A stretch of 64,000 bases of DNA from an uncultured Lachnospiraceae bacterium (GCA_947382415.1 CANCYO010000008.1:7422-71421), one strand, 5' to 3'. Shown: positions 43,275-52,988, counted from the stretch's first letter. Notes: generated from the sequence alone by a model not told the origin. Numbers and translations are program-made.

Positions 43275-43847
43275 TCATACTATGTAATATCCCGTGTATG
43301 TTATGGTTTTACTCGATTTATTGTGAATGGAAAAACTGTATGTTCCTGACGGGAATATACTTTTAAGGATTATCGTTCCATTCCAGCCGTTGGTGGTTTC
43401 TGTGGTCTGGAGCACAGTATACTCATCCGTTTTTGTATTATATAATTCAATACAGCTTGCACCCTCAGTATCCTGAGCGATATTGACTTCTATTTTGCTT
43501 CCCCCGCCCAATGTATAAACATTATCGCCACGGCCGTAACTGCGGGCCTCTAATGTCCAGTTTACATTGGCCTTATACCTCGGCATCACAGAATTGTCTT
43601 CCCCTTTTACAGCCGGTTCATAATAACCGAGCAGATTCCCCTCGTCATCCGTCAAAAGATAAACCTCCGCCCCCGCAGCCTTCTTTTCCATATACTCCCG
43701 CAACACTTCATCCGTTTCAAACTCATCCGTTGCATACTCATCTGTTGCATACTCCTGCGCCGCGACGGTTTGAACATTCATAAAAAATGCTGCGATCATC
43801 AAAGATGCCAAAAAACACTTTGTTACGCTTTTTAACAGGTTTCTCAT
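43275..43847 (-). CDS. Secreted protein with signal peptide, unknown function
   Basis: 190 residues. A signal peptide (basic start, FLASLMIAAFFMNVQTVAAQ) is followed by a repeated acidic motif YATDEYATDEFETDE. Then a helical linker, a short beta stretch with LTDDEGNLLGYYEPAV, and a C-terminal beta domain (NWTLEARSYGRGDNVYTLGG to ITYTGYYIV). The last part looks like a small beta-sandwich seen in exported proteins of Lachnospiraceae. No anchor motif. It probably acts in the envelope or outside the cell with the small membrane protein downstream. Confidence 0.7.
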   Translation of the reverse strand: MRNLLKSVTKCFLASLMIAAFFMNVQTVAAQEYATDEYATDEFETDEVLREYMEKKAAGAEVYLLTDDEGNLLGYYEPAVKGEDNSVMPRYKANVNWTLEARSYGRGDNVYTLGGGSKIEVNIAQDTEGASCIELYNTKTDEYTVLQTTETTNGWNGTIILKSIFPSGTYSFSIHNKSSKTITYTGYYIV

Positions 43848-43981
43848 AGCTGTTCTCCTCTCCTTGCTGATTTTGATTTTAGTTTCTGTAAAATAGTTGC
43901 AGTTCCGTTATTAGTATAATAATTTATTATTTATTATTTGTCAACTAAATTTTTCCAAACGGCCAATAATTTGTAAACAAT

Positions 43982-44030
43982 AAAAACGAAACGAGAAACA
44001 CAGACTGTCTGTATTTCTCGTTTCGTTTTT
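43982..44030 (-). terminator. Terminator of the fatty-acid operon
   Basis: 17-bp stem AAAAACGAAACGAGAAA (43982-43998) / TTTCTCGTTTCGTTTTT (44014-44030) with an inner CAGAC/GTCTG stem. The symmetric A/T tails make it work in both directions. Confidence 0.9.
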
Positions 44031-44048
44031 ATTTTCTTCTGCAGTTCT

Positions 44049-44492
44049 CTACATTTCTCTCTTGTATTGATAGAAAAAGTCCTTCAAACCCGTGAGCGCC
44101 TTAGCCAGGATCGGAATCTCCTCCTCATCCATGGTGCGCATCATGGCATCGACCATTTGCATATGGTATTTTCTGTGCTGCTCATAGGCCTTAAGTCCCT
44201 TGTCTGTCAGCCTCACATTTACCACCCGGCGGTCCTCCTCGCTGCGCTGTCTCTCCACATAGCCCTTCAGCACCAAACCGTTCATGGACGTGGTAAGAGA
44301 CCCCACCGTGATGCGCAGCTTTGCGGCCACGGCGGACATATTGCCGCCCTCAGGCCCCACCGCGTCGATCACATGCATTTCATTGTTCGTGATATCGCTG
44401 TACTCGTCCGTGATGATCACATCCTCCTCCAGACGCATGATCTCATTAAAGAGATGTACCAATACATCGTTAAATACTTCCCGGCTGTCCAT
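44049..44492 (-). CDS. fabT: MarR family repressor, FabT-like, last gene of the fab operon
   Basis: 147 residues. Winged helix: NNEMHVIDAVGPEGGNMSAVAAKLRITVGSLTTSMNGLVLKGYVERQRSEEDRR in part, with the typical SLTTSMNGL recognition helix and the wing ERQRSEEDRRVVNVRLT. In streptococci FabT is encoded at the start of the same gene set and represses it with acyl-ACP as co-repressor. Here it lies 16 bp after accDA at the far end, which would give delayed autoregulation. The FabT name rests on context. Start ATG 44492 rather than TTG 44495. Confidence 0.78.
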   Translation of the reverse strand: MDSREVFNDVLVHLFNEIMRLEEDVIITDEYSDITNNEMHVIDAVGPEGGNMSAVAAKLRITVGSLTTSMNGLVLKGYVERQRSEEDRRVVNVRLTDKGLKAYEQHRKYHMQMVDAMMRTMDEEEIPILAKALTGLKDFFYQYKREM

Positions 44493-44508
44493 CAACCTCT
44501 CACCATCC

Positions 44509-46269
44509 TCAATATTTACGGAATCTCTGATAACGCTGTGCCAACAGCTCCTCCTCGTCGAGATTTCCGTACTGTATCATAAATTCTTCAATGCCCTGCG
44601 CAAGCTGTGTCAGCACTCCGTCCATGGTCTCTCGGGAGAAGCCCTCCCGCTTCGGGAAGGTTCCCTCCTCCTGTACCACACGCTCCACAATCCCCAGCCG
44701 GTACAGATCCCGGGCCGTCAGCTTCATCAGCGCTGCCGCCTCCCTGGCTCTGGAGCCGTCCTTCCATAATATAGAGGCAAATCCTTCCGGAGACAGCACG
44801 GAATATACCGAGTGTTCCAGCATCCAGACCTGATCCGCCACCGCAAAGGCCAGCGCTCCTCCGCTGCCGCCCTCTCCGATCACGACAGAGAGCAGCGGCA
44901 CTCTGACGCCGAACAGATCGCAGATATTGCGGGCAATGGCCTCGCCCTGTCCCTGCTCCTCGGCCTCCATGCCGCAGAAAGCTCCCGGCGTATCCACAAA
45001 AAAGATCACGGGCCTCCCAAACTTCTCCGCCTGTCTCACCAGTCTCATGGATTTGCGGTAACCGTCGGGAGAGACCATGCCGAAATTTCTGGCGATACAG
45101 CCCTTGGTGCCCTCACCCTTCTCCTGAGCGATCACCGTCACAGGCATACCCCGAAAAGTGGCGATTCCGCCGATGACGGCCGGATCGTCGCGCAGATACC
45201 GGTCTCCGTGAAATTCCACAAAATCAGGGAAAAGTTTCTCTATATAATCATGCCCCACAGGACGTCTCTTATCCCGCGCAAGCTGCACATGTTCCCATGC
45301 ATGTACCGATGCGGAAGATTCTCCGTATATCATACCTTCCGACCCGCTGTCCTGTCCAGTGTTTTTTTGTGACATATTTAAGTTTTTACAAAATACATTT
45401 TCATAAGTTTTTTTAGTTTCGCCACAGTGCAGTTCCAGCAGTTTTGCCAGATACTCACGCATCTGCCCCCGCTCCACGATGGCATCCAGAAAGCCGTGTT
45501 CCAATAAAAATTCCGCGCGCTGAAAATCCTTGGGAAGCTTCTGCCGGATCGTCTGCTCGATCACTCGGGGCCCGGCAAAACCGATCAGCGCTCCCGGCTC
45601 CGCCAGGATGATATCCCCCAGCATGGCAAAACTGGCAGTCACTCCCCCCGTGGTGGGGTCCGTCAGCACCGTAATATATAAAAGCCCCGCCTCACTGTGT
45701 TTTCTCACGGCGGCAGCAGTCTTTGCCATCTGCATGAGAGAAATGATCCCCTCCTGCATTCTGGCTCCTCCGGAACAGGTAAACAGGATCACCGGCAGAC
45801 GCTCTTTTGTGGCCCGCTCAATGGCTCTGGTGATCTTCTCACCCACGCACTCGCCCATACTGGCCATGAGAAAACGTCCGTCCATGACCCCCAGCACCGC
45901 GGTAATACCCCCGATCCCAGCCCGTCCGGTCACAACGGCCTCACGCAGTCCCGTGCGCTCCTGCAGCTCCCGCACCTTCTCCCCATATCCTTTATAGTGC
46001 AGGGGATTGGCACCCGCAAGCTCCGCATCCCACTCCTCGAAGCTTCCCTCATCCGCAATCTGTGTCAGTCTGGCATAAGCGGGAACGCGGAAATAATTGC
46101 CGCAGCGGGGACAGATATAGGCCCCCGCCACAACCTCCTCCACAAATACCGCCGCCTTGCAGGCATTGCATCTGCGCAAAAGTCCCTCAGGAACCTCCGG
46201 CGCACTCTCTCCGCGCTCTCCCAGAGGGATATATTTTGCTGTCTTCTTAAATAAATGATTACTCTTCAA
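44509..46269 (-). CDS. accDA: Acetyl-CoA carboxylase carboxyltransferase, fused beta and alpha subunits
   Basis: 586 residues. The AccD half (about 1-290) carries the zinc ribbon C-N-A-C and C-P-R-C, with ITAVLGVMDGRFLMASMGECVGEK and FTCSGGARMQEG. The AccA half (about 325-586) holds RRPVGHDYIEKLFPDFVEFHGDR, GCIARNFGM and ETMDGVL. It moves carboxyl groups from carboxybiotin to acetyl-CoA. The gene uses TTG at 46269, inside the 3' end of accC (11-bp overlap), which suggests coupled translation. A linker at about 290-325 shows the fusion joint. In E. coli these are two genes. Confidence 0.93.
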   Translation of the reverse strand: MKSNHLFKKTAKYIPLGERGESAPEVPEGLLRRCNACKAAVFVEEVVAGAYICPRCGNYFRVPAYARLTQIADEGSFEEWDAELAGANPLHYKGYGEKVRELQERTGLREAVVTGRAGIGGITAVLGVMDGRFLMASMGECVGEKITRAIERATKERLPVILFTCSGGARMQEGIISLMQMAKTAAAVRKHSEAGLLYITVLTDPTTGGVTASFAMLGDIILAEPGALIGFAGPRVIEQTIRQKLPKDFQRAEFLLEHGFLDAIVERGQMREYLAKLLELHCGETKKTYENVFCKNLNMSQKNTGQDSGSEGMIYGESSASVHAWEHVQLARDKRRPVGHDYIEKLFPDFVEFHGDRYLRDDPAVIGGIATFRGMPVTVIAQEKGEGTKGCIARNFGMVSPDGYRKSMRLVRQAEKFGRPVIFFVDTPGAFCGMEAEEQGQGEAIARNICDLFGVRVPLLSVVIGEGGSGGALAFAVADQVWMLEHSVYSVLSPEGFASILWKDGSRAREAAALMKLTARDLYRLGIVERVVQEEGTFPKREGFSRETMDGVLTQLAQGIEEFMIQYGNLDEEELLAQRYQRFRKY

Positions 46270-47620
46270 TCTTCACACCGCCGATTTCATGATCTTTTAA
46301 AAAATCCACATTTACATTGCCCGCCTGATAGTCCGCATCGCTCAGAATCGCAAACTGATAATCCACATTGGTGTCCACGCCGCCGATGATCACCTCGCCC
46401 ATGGCGCTGAGCATTTTGGCGATAGCTCTGGGTCTGTCCTCGCCGTGTACGATGAGCTTTGCCAGCATGGAATCATAGTAGGGCGGTATCTGATAGCCGC
46501 TGTAGATCCCCGTGTCCACACGGATTCCCTGCCCTCCGGGCAGATGCAGGGTGGAGATACGCCCCGGGGACGGACGGAAGTTCTTCTGCGGATTCTCAGC
46601 ATTGATCCGGCACTCAATGGCATGGCCCTTGATCTGCACGTCCTCCTGACGGATGCTCAAAGGCATACCCGCCGCAATCCGAATCTGTTCTTTGATAAGA
46701 TCCACATCCGTCACCCACTCAGTCACCGGATGCTCCACCTGAATGCGGGTATTCATCTCCATAAAATAAAATCTCCCGTCGCCCTCCAGCAAAAACTCGA
46801 TGGTGCCCGCACTGACATAGTGCGCCGCCCGTGCCGCGCGCACCGCGGTCTCACCCATCTTCTCCCGAAGCTCACATGAGACTGCCGGCGAAGGAGACTC
46901 CTCGATCATCTTCTGATGCTTTCTCTGAACCGAACAGTCGCGCTCCCCCAGATGTACCACATTGCCCTCGTTATCGGCCAGAATCTGGAATTCAATATGC
47001 CTGGGATGCTCCACAAAATGTTCCAGATACATATTGTCGTCGCCAAAGGCCGCCTGAGCTTCTTTCTGGGCCGTGAGAAAAGCCTTCTCGAACTCCTCCT
47101 CCGAGAAAGCCGTCCGCATGCCTTTACCCCCGCCGCCCAACACTGCCTTCACAATGACGGGATAACCGATGTCCGCAGCCAAAGCAAGGCCTTCCTTCAC
47201 CTCCCGCACGGGATGATCCGTGCCGGGAATCACAGGAACTCCCGCAGCCACCATGGTATTCCTGGCCGCCTGCTTATTGCCCAGATCGGCGATCACCTGA
47301 GAGGGCGGCCCCACAAACGTCATGCTGCACCGCTCGCAGAATTCCGCAAACCGCGCATTCTCCGACAGGAATCCGTATCCGGGATGAATGGCGTCCGCCC
47401 CGGTGATCATGGCTGCGCTCATGATTCTCTCCATATTGAGATAGCTGTCCGCGGAAGGCCCGGGCCCAATACACACCGCCTCGTCCGCAAGCTCCGAATG
47501 GAGGCTTCCCGCATCCGCCTCGGAGTACACTGCAACCGTCTCGATTCCCAATTCCCTGCACGCTCTGATAATCCGCACCGCGATCTCACCGCGGTTGGCG
47601 ATCAATAACTTACGAATCAT
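46259..47620 (-). CDS. accC: Biotin carboxylase
   Basis: 453 residues with standard ATP-grasp features: MIRKLLIANRGEIAVRIIRAC, GGGGKGMR, YLEHFVEHPRHIEFQILAD, MEMNTRIQVEHPVTE (catalytic region) and VDTGIYSGYQIPPYYDS. It carboxylates the biotin of AccB using ATP and bicarbonate, the first half of acetyl-CoA carboxylase. Full length, no oddities. It overlaps accDA by 11 bases. Confidence 0.96.
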   Translation of the reverse strand: MIRKLLIANRGEIAVRIIRACRELGIETVAVYSEADAGSLHSELADEAVCIGPGPSADSYLNMERIMSAAMITGADAIHPGYGFLSENARFAEFCERCSMTFVGPPSQVIADLGNKQAARNTMVAAGVPVIPGTDHPVREVKEGLALAADIGYPVIVKAVLGGGGKGMRTAFSEEEFEKAFLTAQKEAQAAFGDDNMYLEHFVEHPRHIEFQILADNEGNVVHLGERDCSVQRKHQKMIEESPSPAVSCELREKMGETAVRAARAAHYVSAGTIEFLLEGDGRFYFMEMNTRIQVEHPVTEWVTDVDLIKEQIRIAAGMPLSIRQEDVQIKGHAIECRINAENPQKNFRPSPGRISTLHLPGGQGIRVDTGIYSGYQIPPYYDSMLAKLIVHGEDRPRAIAKMLSAMGEVIIGGVDTNVDYQFAILSDADYQAGNVNVDFLKDHEIGGVKIEE

Positions 47621-47664
47621 GCTCTGTCTTCACTCCTATCGATCCTTTGAGAGAATTCTTTGAC

Positions 47665-48093
47665 TTATCCCACGGCAAAAGTCAGCTCTGCCTTCACCAC
47701 CAGCTTCTCACCCACAAATGCCTTCGCCTCGCCGACGCCCACCGGACCCTTTTGTCTGATGATCCTGGTCTCTAAGCGCAGTCTGTCCCCGGGTACTACT
47801 TTCCCCTTGAAGCGGCAGTTGTCCACACCGCCGAAATACGCGATCTTCCCCGCGTTCTCCGGCACGGATAAAATAGCCACAGCCCCTGCCTGCGCCAGCG
47901 CCTCCACGATCAGCACACCGGGCATCACCGGCTCCTGTGGGAAATGTCCCGCAAAAAAATCTTCCCGGAAGGTCACACATTTGTATCCGATGGCATACTC
48001 CCCCGGCACATAATCCTCGATGCCGTCCAACAATAAAAAGGGATGCCTGTGAGGGATGATCTCCTCTATCTGCTTTACATTCAATGCATTCAT
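47665..48093 (-). CDS. fabZ: 3-hydroxyacyl-[acyl-carrier-protein] dehydratase
   Basis: 142 residues from ATG 48093 (AGGAG at 5 nt; the frame start at 48141 adds 16 unneeded residues and runs into accB). IIPHRHPFLLLDGI holds the catalytic His, and GHFPQEPVMPGVLIVEALAQAG the catalytic Glu. A hot-dog enzyme, it removes water from 3-hydroxyacyl-ACP. No FabA or FabM/FabN type isomerase is visible in this window. Confidence 0.95.
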   Translation of the reverse strand: MNALNVKQIEEIIPHRHPFLLLDGIEDYVPGEYAIGYKCVTFREDFFAGHFPQEPVMPGVLIVEALAQAGAVAILSVPENAGKIAYFGGVDNCRFKGKVVPGDRLRLETRIIRQKGPVGVGEAKAFVGEKLVVKAELTFAVG

Positions 48094-48128
48094 AAAACTC
48101 CTGTCTGCCGCCTGTGCGGCCTCTTCTG

Positions 48129-48674
48129 TTATTCCAGACAAAACAGCGGCTGTCCGTACTCCACCGGCTCCCCGTCCTGTACCAGAATTTTTTTCACCAC
48201 ACCGTCATAATCACTCTCGATCTCGTTCATCAGCTTCATGGCTTCCACGATAGCGAGCACCTGTCCCTTTTTCACCTGATCTCCCACGCTGACATAAGGG
48301 TCTGCTCCCTCGGCAGGAGCGGCATAAAAGGTACCCACCAGAGGAGATGTGACGATCTTGTCCCCGGCCTGAACCATATTCTGACCGGCTGCACTCTCCC
48401 CGTCTGTACCGAGTCCAGCCTCCGCCGCAAAAGGAACTTTCCCAACCGGAACCGCAGCAGTCTGGATATTCCCCTGAGACGCATCCGCCAAAGAGACAGA
48501 AGCGGCAGCAGGCTGTCTGCCCCTCATGGACAGCTTCAGTCCCTCCGTCTCATATTTGAAAGAGCTCAGCCCTGAAGCAGCCACATGATCGATCAGCCCG
48601 ATGATCTGTTCGTATTCCAGCATTCCCGACATTCCCAGCGTTTCCTGCCTTTCCGATATCTCCTGCTTATCCAT
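48129..48674 (-). CDS. accB: Biotin carboxyl carrier protein
   Basis: 181 residues. The C-terminal biotinyl domain has IVTSPLVGTFYAAPAEGADPYV and the biotinylated Lys in VEAMKLMNEIESD. The N-terminal part binds the partner subunits, followed by an Ala/Pro/Gly-rich linker (about 60-100). Start 48674 is chosen by spacing to GGGAGAG; ATG 48683 is too near. It delivers carboxybiotin between AccC and AccDA. Confidence 0.95.
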   Translation of the reverse strand: MDKQEISERQETLGMSGMLEYEQIIGLIDHVAASGLSSFKYETEGLKLSMRGRQPAAASVSLADASQGNIQTAAVPVGKVPFAAEAGLGTDGESAAGQNMVQAGDKIVTSPLVGTFYAAPAEGADPYVSVGDQVKKGQVLAIVEAMKLMNEIESDYDGVVKKILVQDGEPVEYGQPLFCLE

Positions 48675-48719
48675 TTTATACATTCTCTCCCTTCACCCAG
48701 CGTTTTCTTCCTATTTCAT

Positions 48720-49964
48720 TTATTCCGTTTCCATATACTTTTTCACAAGAATCGACGCGTTGTGTCCGCCGAACCCGAGAGAATTGCTCATGGCATAGTT
48801 GACATCCTGAATCACCGGAGCGCCCAACACATAGTCCAGATCCAGCTCCTCCTCCGTCTCCTGTGTACCAGCGGTGCGGTGGATAAAGCCATCCTGAATG
48901 CTCTTGACACAGACTATGAACTCCACGCCGCCGGCCGCACCCAGAAGATGACCGATCATGGACTTGGTGGAATTGATCTTAAGAGTATAGGCTGCATCCC
49001 CGAAGGCCGCTTTGATGGCTCTTGTCTCAAACAGATCATTGTGATGTGTGCCGGTGCCGTGAGCATTGATATAATCCACATCCCCCGGCGCGATGCCCGC
49101 CTCCGCCATGGCGTCTGTCATGGCTCTGGCCGCGCCGCTTCCGTCCTCCGAGGGGGAAGTGATATGATAGGCGTCTCCGGTGGCGCCATAACCTACAATC
49201 TCGGCTAAAATACGTGCGCCTCTGCGCCGGGCATGTTCCAGCTCCTCCAGGACCACGACGCCCGCTCCCTCTCCCATGACAAATCCGCCTCTGTCCTTGT
49301 CAAAGGGAATGGAGGCCCGCTCCGGATCCTCGCTGGCGGTCAGCGCTGTCAGCGCCATAAACCCGGCTACACCGATGGGACAGATGGCCGCCTCCGTTCC
49401 TCCTGCAAACATCACATCCGCGTCATTGTACGCGATGGCCCGAAACGCATCGCCGATACAATGGGTTCCTGTAGCGCAGGCTGTCACCACATTGGTACAT
49501 TTGCCCCTTGCCCCGGTGGCAATGGATACATTGCCTGCCGCCATATTGGCGATCATCTTGGGAACCAGCAGGGGATCCACTCTGGAGGGGCCTTTTTCAT
49601 TTAATTTCAACACAGCCGTCTCCGTAGCCTGCAGACTGCCCACACCGGAGCCCACGATCACGCCCACCCGGAACGGGTCCTCCTGCTCCATGCTGATTCC
49701 GGCATCCTCCATGGCAGACAGAGCCGCCGCCACCGCATACTGGGAAAACAGTTCCATCCTTCTGGCCGATCTGGAATCCAGATACTTACCCGGGTCAAAA
49801 TCCTTTACCTCAGCGGCAAGCTTCACCTTATAATCCGCAGTGTCAAACCGCGTGATCCGGTCTATGCCCACCTTCCCCTGCTTCACCGCATTCCAAAAGG
49901 TTTCCACATCATTTCCAAGGGGAGTCACAGCCCCCATTCCCGTCACCACAACTCGTCTTTTCAT
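48720..49964 (-). CDS. fabF: 3-oxoacyl-[acyl-carrier-protein] synthase II
   Basis: 414 residues. MKRRVVVTGMGAVTPLG start, catalytic Cys in VVTACATGTHCIGDA, the first His in NAHGTGTHHND, Lys in INSTKSMIGHLLGAAGG with the second His, and the closing SNSLGFGGHNASIL. It extends acyl-ACP with malonyl-ACP. GGGAG lies 5 nt before ATG 49964; the frame start at 49976 is less likely. It is the only elongating condensing enzyme in the operon. Confidence 0.96.
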   Translation of the reverse strand: MKRRVVVTGMGAVTPLGNDVETFWNAVKQGKVGIDRITRFDTADYKVKLAAEVKDFDPGKYLDSRSARRMELFSQYAVAAALSAMEDAGISMEQEDPFRVGVIVGSGVGSLQATETAVLKLNEKGPSRVDPLLVPKMIANMAAGNVSIATGARGKCTNVVTACATGTHCIGDAFRAIAYNDADVMFAGGTEAAICPIGVAGFMALTALTASEDPERASIPFDKDRGGFVMGEGAGVVVLEELEHARRRGARILAEIVGYGATGDAYHITSPSEDGSGAARAMTDAMAEAGIAPGDVDYINAHGTGTHHNDLFETRAIKAAFGDAAYTLKINSTKSMIGHLLGAAGGVEFIVCVKSIQDGFIHRTAGTQETEEELDLDYVLGAPVIQDVNYAMSNSLGFGGHNASILVKKYMETE

Positions 49965-50016
49965 GCCAACTCCCATCTGCCCGCCTCAGCGGGCACTCAA
50001 CTCCGCTAAATTCCTG

Positions 50017-50778
50017 TCACATACTCATGCCGCCGTCCACACCAAGCACCTGTCCGGTGATGTAGGAGGCCTGTTCCGACACCAGAAACGCCACAGCGTC
50101 CGCCACATCCTCCGGTCTCCCGAAATGTCCCAGCGGAATGGCTGCAGCCGCATCCGCCCGCACTTTCTCGGAGAGCTGCCCCGTCATATCCGTGTCTATA
50201 AATCCGGGAGCCACGGCGTTTACCGTAATGCCCCGGGAGCCCAGCTCCTTGGCCGCACTCTTGGTCAGACCGATGATCCCCGCCTTGGAAGCCGCATAAT
50301 TAGCTTGCCCTGCATTGCCGTGCAGCCCTACCACGGAGGAGATATTGACGATCCTGCCGCCCCTCTGCTTCAGCATCTGTCTCGCAGCCTGTCTGATACA
50401 AAGGAAAGAGCCCTTGAGATTGACGTCCAGCACCCTGGCAAAATCCGCTTCAGACATAGCCATTAGCAGTCCGTCTCTGGTGATCCCCGCATTGTTGACC
50501 AGAATATCCAGCCGTCCGTATCTTCCGATGATTTCCCTGAAAAAAGCCTCACAGGCTCCAAAATTGCTGACATCACAGCCATAGCTTATGGCCTCCGCGC
50601 CCTCCGTTGCCTCCTCGATCTCCCGGCACACCGCTTTCGCCGCATCGGCAGAACCGCTGTAATTGACCACCACCAGAATTCCCTCCGCCGCAAGTCTGTG
50701 TGCGATGGCCCTTCCGATTCCCCGGGAGGCGCCGGTGATGATAGCCACTTTTCTGTCCGTTCCCGATTCCTTTTTCAT
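50017..50778 (-). CDS. fabG: 3-oxoacyl-[acyl-carrier-protein] reductase
   Basis: 253-residue short-chain reductase: TGASRGIGRAIA, DILVNNAGITRDG, catalytic Ser in NISSVVGLHGNAGQANYAASKAG with Tyr and Lys, and the end GQVLGVDGGM. It reduces 3-oxoacyl-ACP with NADPH. Start 50778 has GAGGAAATAT just upstream. The longer frame (50820) would overlap fabD. Confidence 0.95.
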   Translation of the reverse strand: MKKESGTDRKVAIITGASRGIGRAIAHRLAAEGILVVVNYSGSADAAKAVCREIEEATEGAEAISYGCDVSNFGACEAFFREIIGRYGRLDILVNNAGITRDGLLMAMSEADFARVLDVNLKGSFLCIRQAARQMLKQRGGRIVNISSVVGLHGNAGQANYAASKAGIIGLTKSAAKELGSRGITVNAVAPGFIDTDMTGQLSEKVRADAAAAIPLGHFGRPEDVADAVAFLVSEQASYITGQVLGVDGGMSM

Positions 50779-50816
50779 ATATTTCCTCACATTCCGCCGC
50801 CAGAACGGCATGATCG

Positions 50817-51746
50817 TCACGCTCCGGCGCCCGTTTTTTTCAGAACCTCATTCAGGTCCGCAACCGTCTCGATATTGTAGACCGTCACATCCCGGTTTAT
50901 CTTTTTCATAAAACCGGTGAGCGTCCTCCCGGGACCGATCTCCACAAAGGTATCGACGCCCTCTGCGATCATGTTTTCCACACTCTGCTGCCACTTAACG
51001 GGAGAAGAGATCTGTCTGGCCAGGAGCGCCTTGATCTGGGCGATATCCTGCACTGCCTCCCCGGTCACATTTGTGACATACGGAATATTCAGGCTCTTAA
51101 GCTCCACATGTTCCAATTCCGCCGCAAGCTTCCTCCCTGCCTCCGCAAGCATCTCCGAGTGGAAGGGACCGCTGACTGTCAGCTCCACAACCCGCTTTGC
51201 CCCGGCTGCTTTCAGAGCTTCCATGGCGGCATCCAGCGCCTGACGCATACCGGTGATCACGATCTGCCCGGGACAATTGTAATTCGCAATGCTCACCTTT
51301 GCAATCGGCTCCAGAATCTGCTCGATGACTCCCGCATCCATGCCAAGCACCGCGGCCATTCCTCCCTGCCCCGCGGGCACGGCCTCCTCCATGAGAAGAC
51401 CTCTTTTCCTCACTGTCACAATGGCATCCTGAAGACTTATGGCTCCCGCTGTGGCAATCGCACAGTATTCACCCAGACTCAGGCCCGCAGTGATGTCAGG
51501 ATGCAGTCCATGCTCCTCGATTACCCGCTCCATAGCCATGGAAGTGGTCACCATGGCTGCCTGTGTATACTGTGTCTGATTCAGTCTGTCATTTTCCTCA
51601 AAACAAAGCGCTTTCACATCCATGCCAAGCCATGCGGTAGCTTTCTCATATATCTCCCGGGCCGAGGCATACTCTTTGTAAAAATCAAGCCCCATGCCCG
51701 CCTTTTGAGCGCCCTGGCCCGGAAACATAAACGCAATCTTACCCAT
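50817..51746 (-). CDS. fabD: Malonyl-CoA:ACP transacylase
   Basis: 309 residues. MGKIAFMFPGQGAQKAGM start, catalytic Ser in TAGLSLGEYCA, and His in VSGPFHSEML. It moves malonyl groups from CoA to ACP. AGGAGG precedes the ATG. Full length. Confidence 0.96.
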   Translation of the reverse strand: MGKIAFMFPGQGAQKAGMGLDFYKEYASAREIYEKATAWLGMDVKALCFEENDRLNQTQYTQAAMVTTSMAMERVIEEHGLHPDITAGLSLGEYCAIATAGAISLQDAIVTVRKRGLLMEEAVPAGQGGMAAVLGMDAGVIEQILEPIAKVSIANYNCPGQIVITGMRQALDAAMEALKAAGAKRVVELTVSGPFHSEMLAEAGRKLAAELEHVELKSLNIPYVTNVTGEAVQDIAQIKALLARQISSPVKWQQSVENMIAEGVDTFVEIGPGRTLTGFMKKINRDVTVYNIETVADLNEVLKKTGAGA

Positions 51747-51766
51747 ATTTCCTCCTGTTTTGCCGT

Positions 51767-52726
51767 TCAGACGGCGTCAGAACCGACATTAAAATCAACT
51801 TTGGTCTTCGACAATACCGCTCCCGCCTCGTTCATGAGCTTCTCTATAACCTCCCGGCAGGTAAGAACTTCTCTGATCATTCCGGCACACTGACCCGCCA
51901 TGACATTTCCATTCTCCACGTCTCCCTCCACCACGGCACGCCGAAGCCCGCCCACAGTCATAAGCTCCAGCTTCTCAAAATCCACGCCCTCCGCCTCGAT
52001 GCGCAGATACTCTCTGGTCATCTGATTGCGCAGGCATCTCACGGGATGGCCGGTGCTGCGGCCCGTCACCTTGGTGTCGATATCCTTGGCTTTTAATATG
52101 TACTCTTTATAACGCTCATGTACCACGGCTTCCCTGGTGGCCACAAAGCGCGTTCCCAGCTGACAGCCCGACGCTCCCAGCATAAACGCCGCCGCTACGC
52201 CCCTGCCGTCCGCGATACCGCCGGCCGCAATGACAGGAATCTGTACGGCATCTGCCACCTGGGGCACCAGAACCATGGTGGTGAGCTCACCGATATGCCC
52301 GCCTGCCTCCGTGCCCTCGGCCACCACGGCGTCAACGCCGCTGCGCTCCAGACGCTTTGCCAGCGCCACGGATGCCACCACGGGAATCACCTTGATTCCG
52401 GCAGCTTTCCACTGCTCCATATACTTCTCAGGATTTCCGGCCCCGGTGGTAACGACAGAGACGCCCTCCTCCACCACAACCTTTGCCACATCTTCTGCAT
52501 AAGGACTCATGAGCATGATATTGACGCCGAAGGGTTTATCTGTCAGCTTTCTGGCCGCACGGATCTGTTCGCGTACCCAGTCCGCAGGTGCGTTGGCAGC
52601 TCCGATAAGGCCCAGTCCTCCGGCCTCACTGACTGCTGCCGCCAGATGATGCTCCGCCACCCAGGCCATACCGCCCTGTATAATGGGATACTCGATCCCC
52701 AACAATTTGGTGATTTCTGTGTTCAT
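51767..52726 (-). CDS. fabK: Enoyl-[acyl-carrier-protein] reductase II (FMN, FabK type)
   Basis: 319-residue flavoprotein of the nitronate monooxygenase-like barrel. IEYPIIQGGMAWVAEHHLAAAVSEAGGLGLIG-type start, then VVAEGTEAGGHIGELTTM and VIAAGGIADGRGVAAAFMLGA for FMN phosphate binding. It does the final reduction in each elongation cycle in place of FabI. Its use explains natural insensitivity to triclosan known for this enzyme class. Position between acpP and fabD is as in other Firmicutes. Confidence 0.94.
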   Translation of the reverse strand: MNTEITKLLGIEYPIIQGGMAWVAEHHLAAAVSEAGGLGLIGAANAPADWVREQIRAARKLTDKPFGVNIMLMSPYAEDVAKVVVEEGVSVVTTGAGNPEKYMEQWKAAGIKVIPVVASVALAKRLERSGVDAVVAEGTEAGGHIGELTTMVLVPQVADAVQIPVIAAGGIADGRGVAAAFMLGASGCQLGTRFVATREAVVHERYKEYILKAKDIDTKVTGRSTGHPVRCLRNQMTREYLRIEAEGVDFEKLELMTVGGLRRAVVEGDVENGNVMAGQCAGMIREVLTCREVIEKLMNEAGAVLSKTKVDFNVGSDAV

Positions 52727-52769
52727 ACGCGCTTCCTCTCTTTTTGCGTTTGGTTCTATACATGCAATT

Positions 52770-52988
52770 CTATGCGTTCAAATATTTTTCCACATCCCCA
52801 AGCGTCTTGATATTGGGCAGTTCCTCGGAGGGGATTTCCACACCTGTGGCCTCCTCCAAAGCCATGACCAGCTCAAACAGATCCAGTGAATCCGCGTTCA
52901 GATCCTCCTGAAAAGAAGTCTCCGCCGTCAGGGTTGCCTGATCAACTCCCAGTGATTCCGCTACGATTTCTTTAATCTTGTCTAACAT
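52770..52988 (-). CDS. acpP: Acyl carrier protein
   Basis: 72 residues, acidic. The phosphopantetheine Ser is in LNADSLDLFELVMALEE. It lies between fabH and fabK and carries the growing acyl chain. AAAAGGAG precedes the ATG. Confidence 0.96.
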   Translation of the reverse strand: MLDKIKEIVAESLGVDQATLTAETSFQEDLNADSLDLFELVMALEEATGVEIPSEELPNIKTLGDVEKYLNA

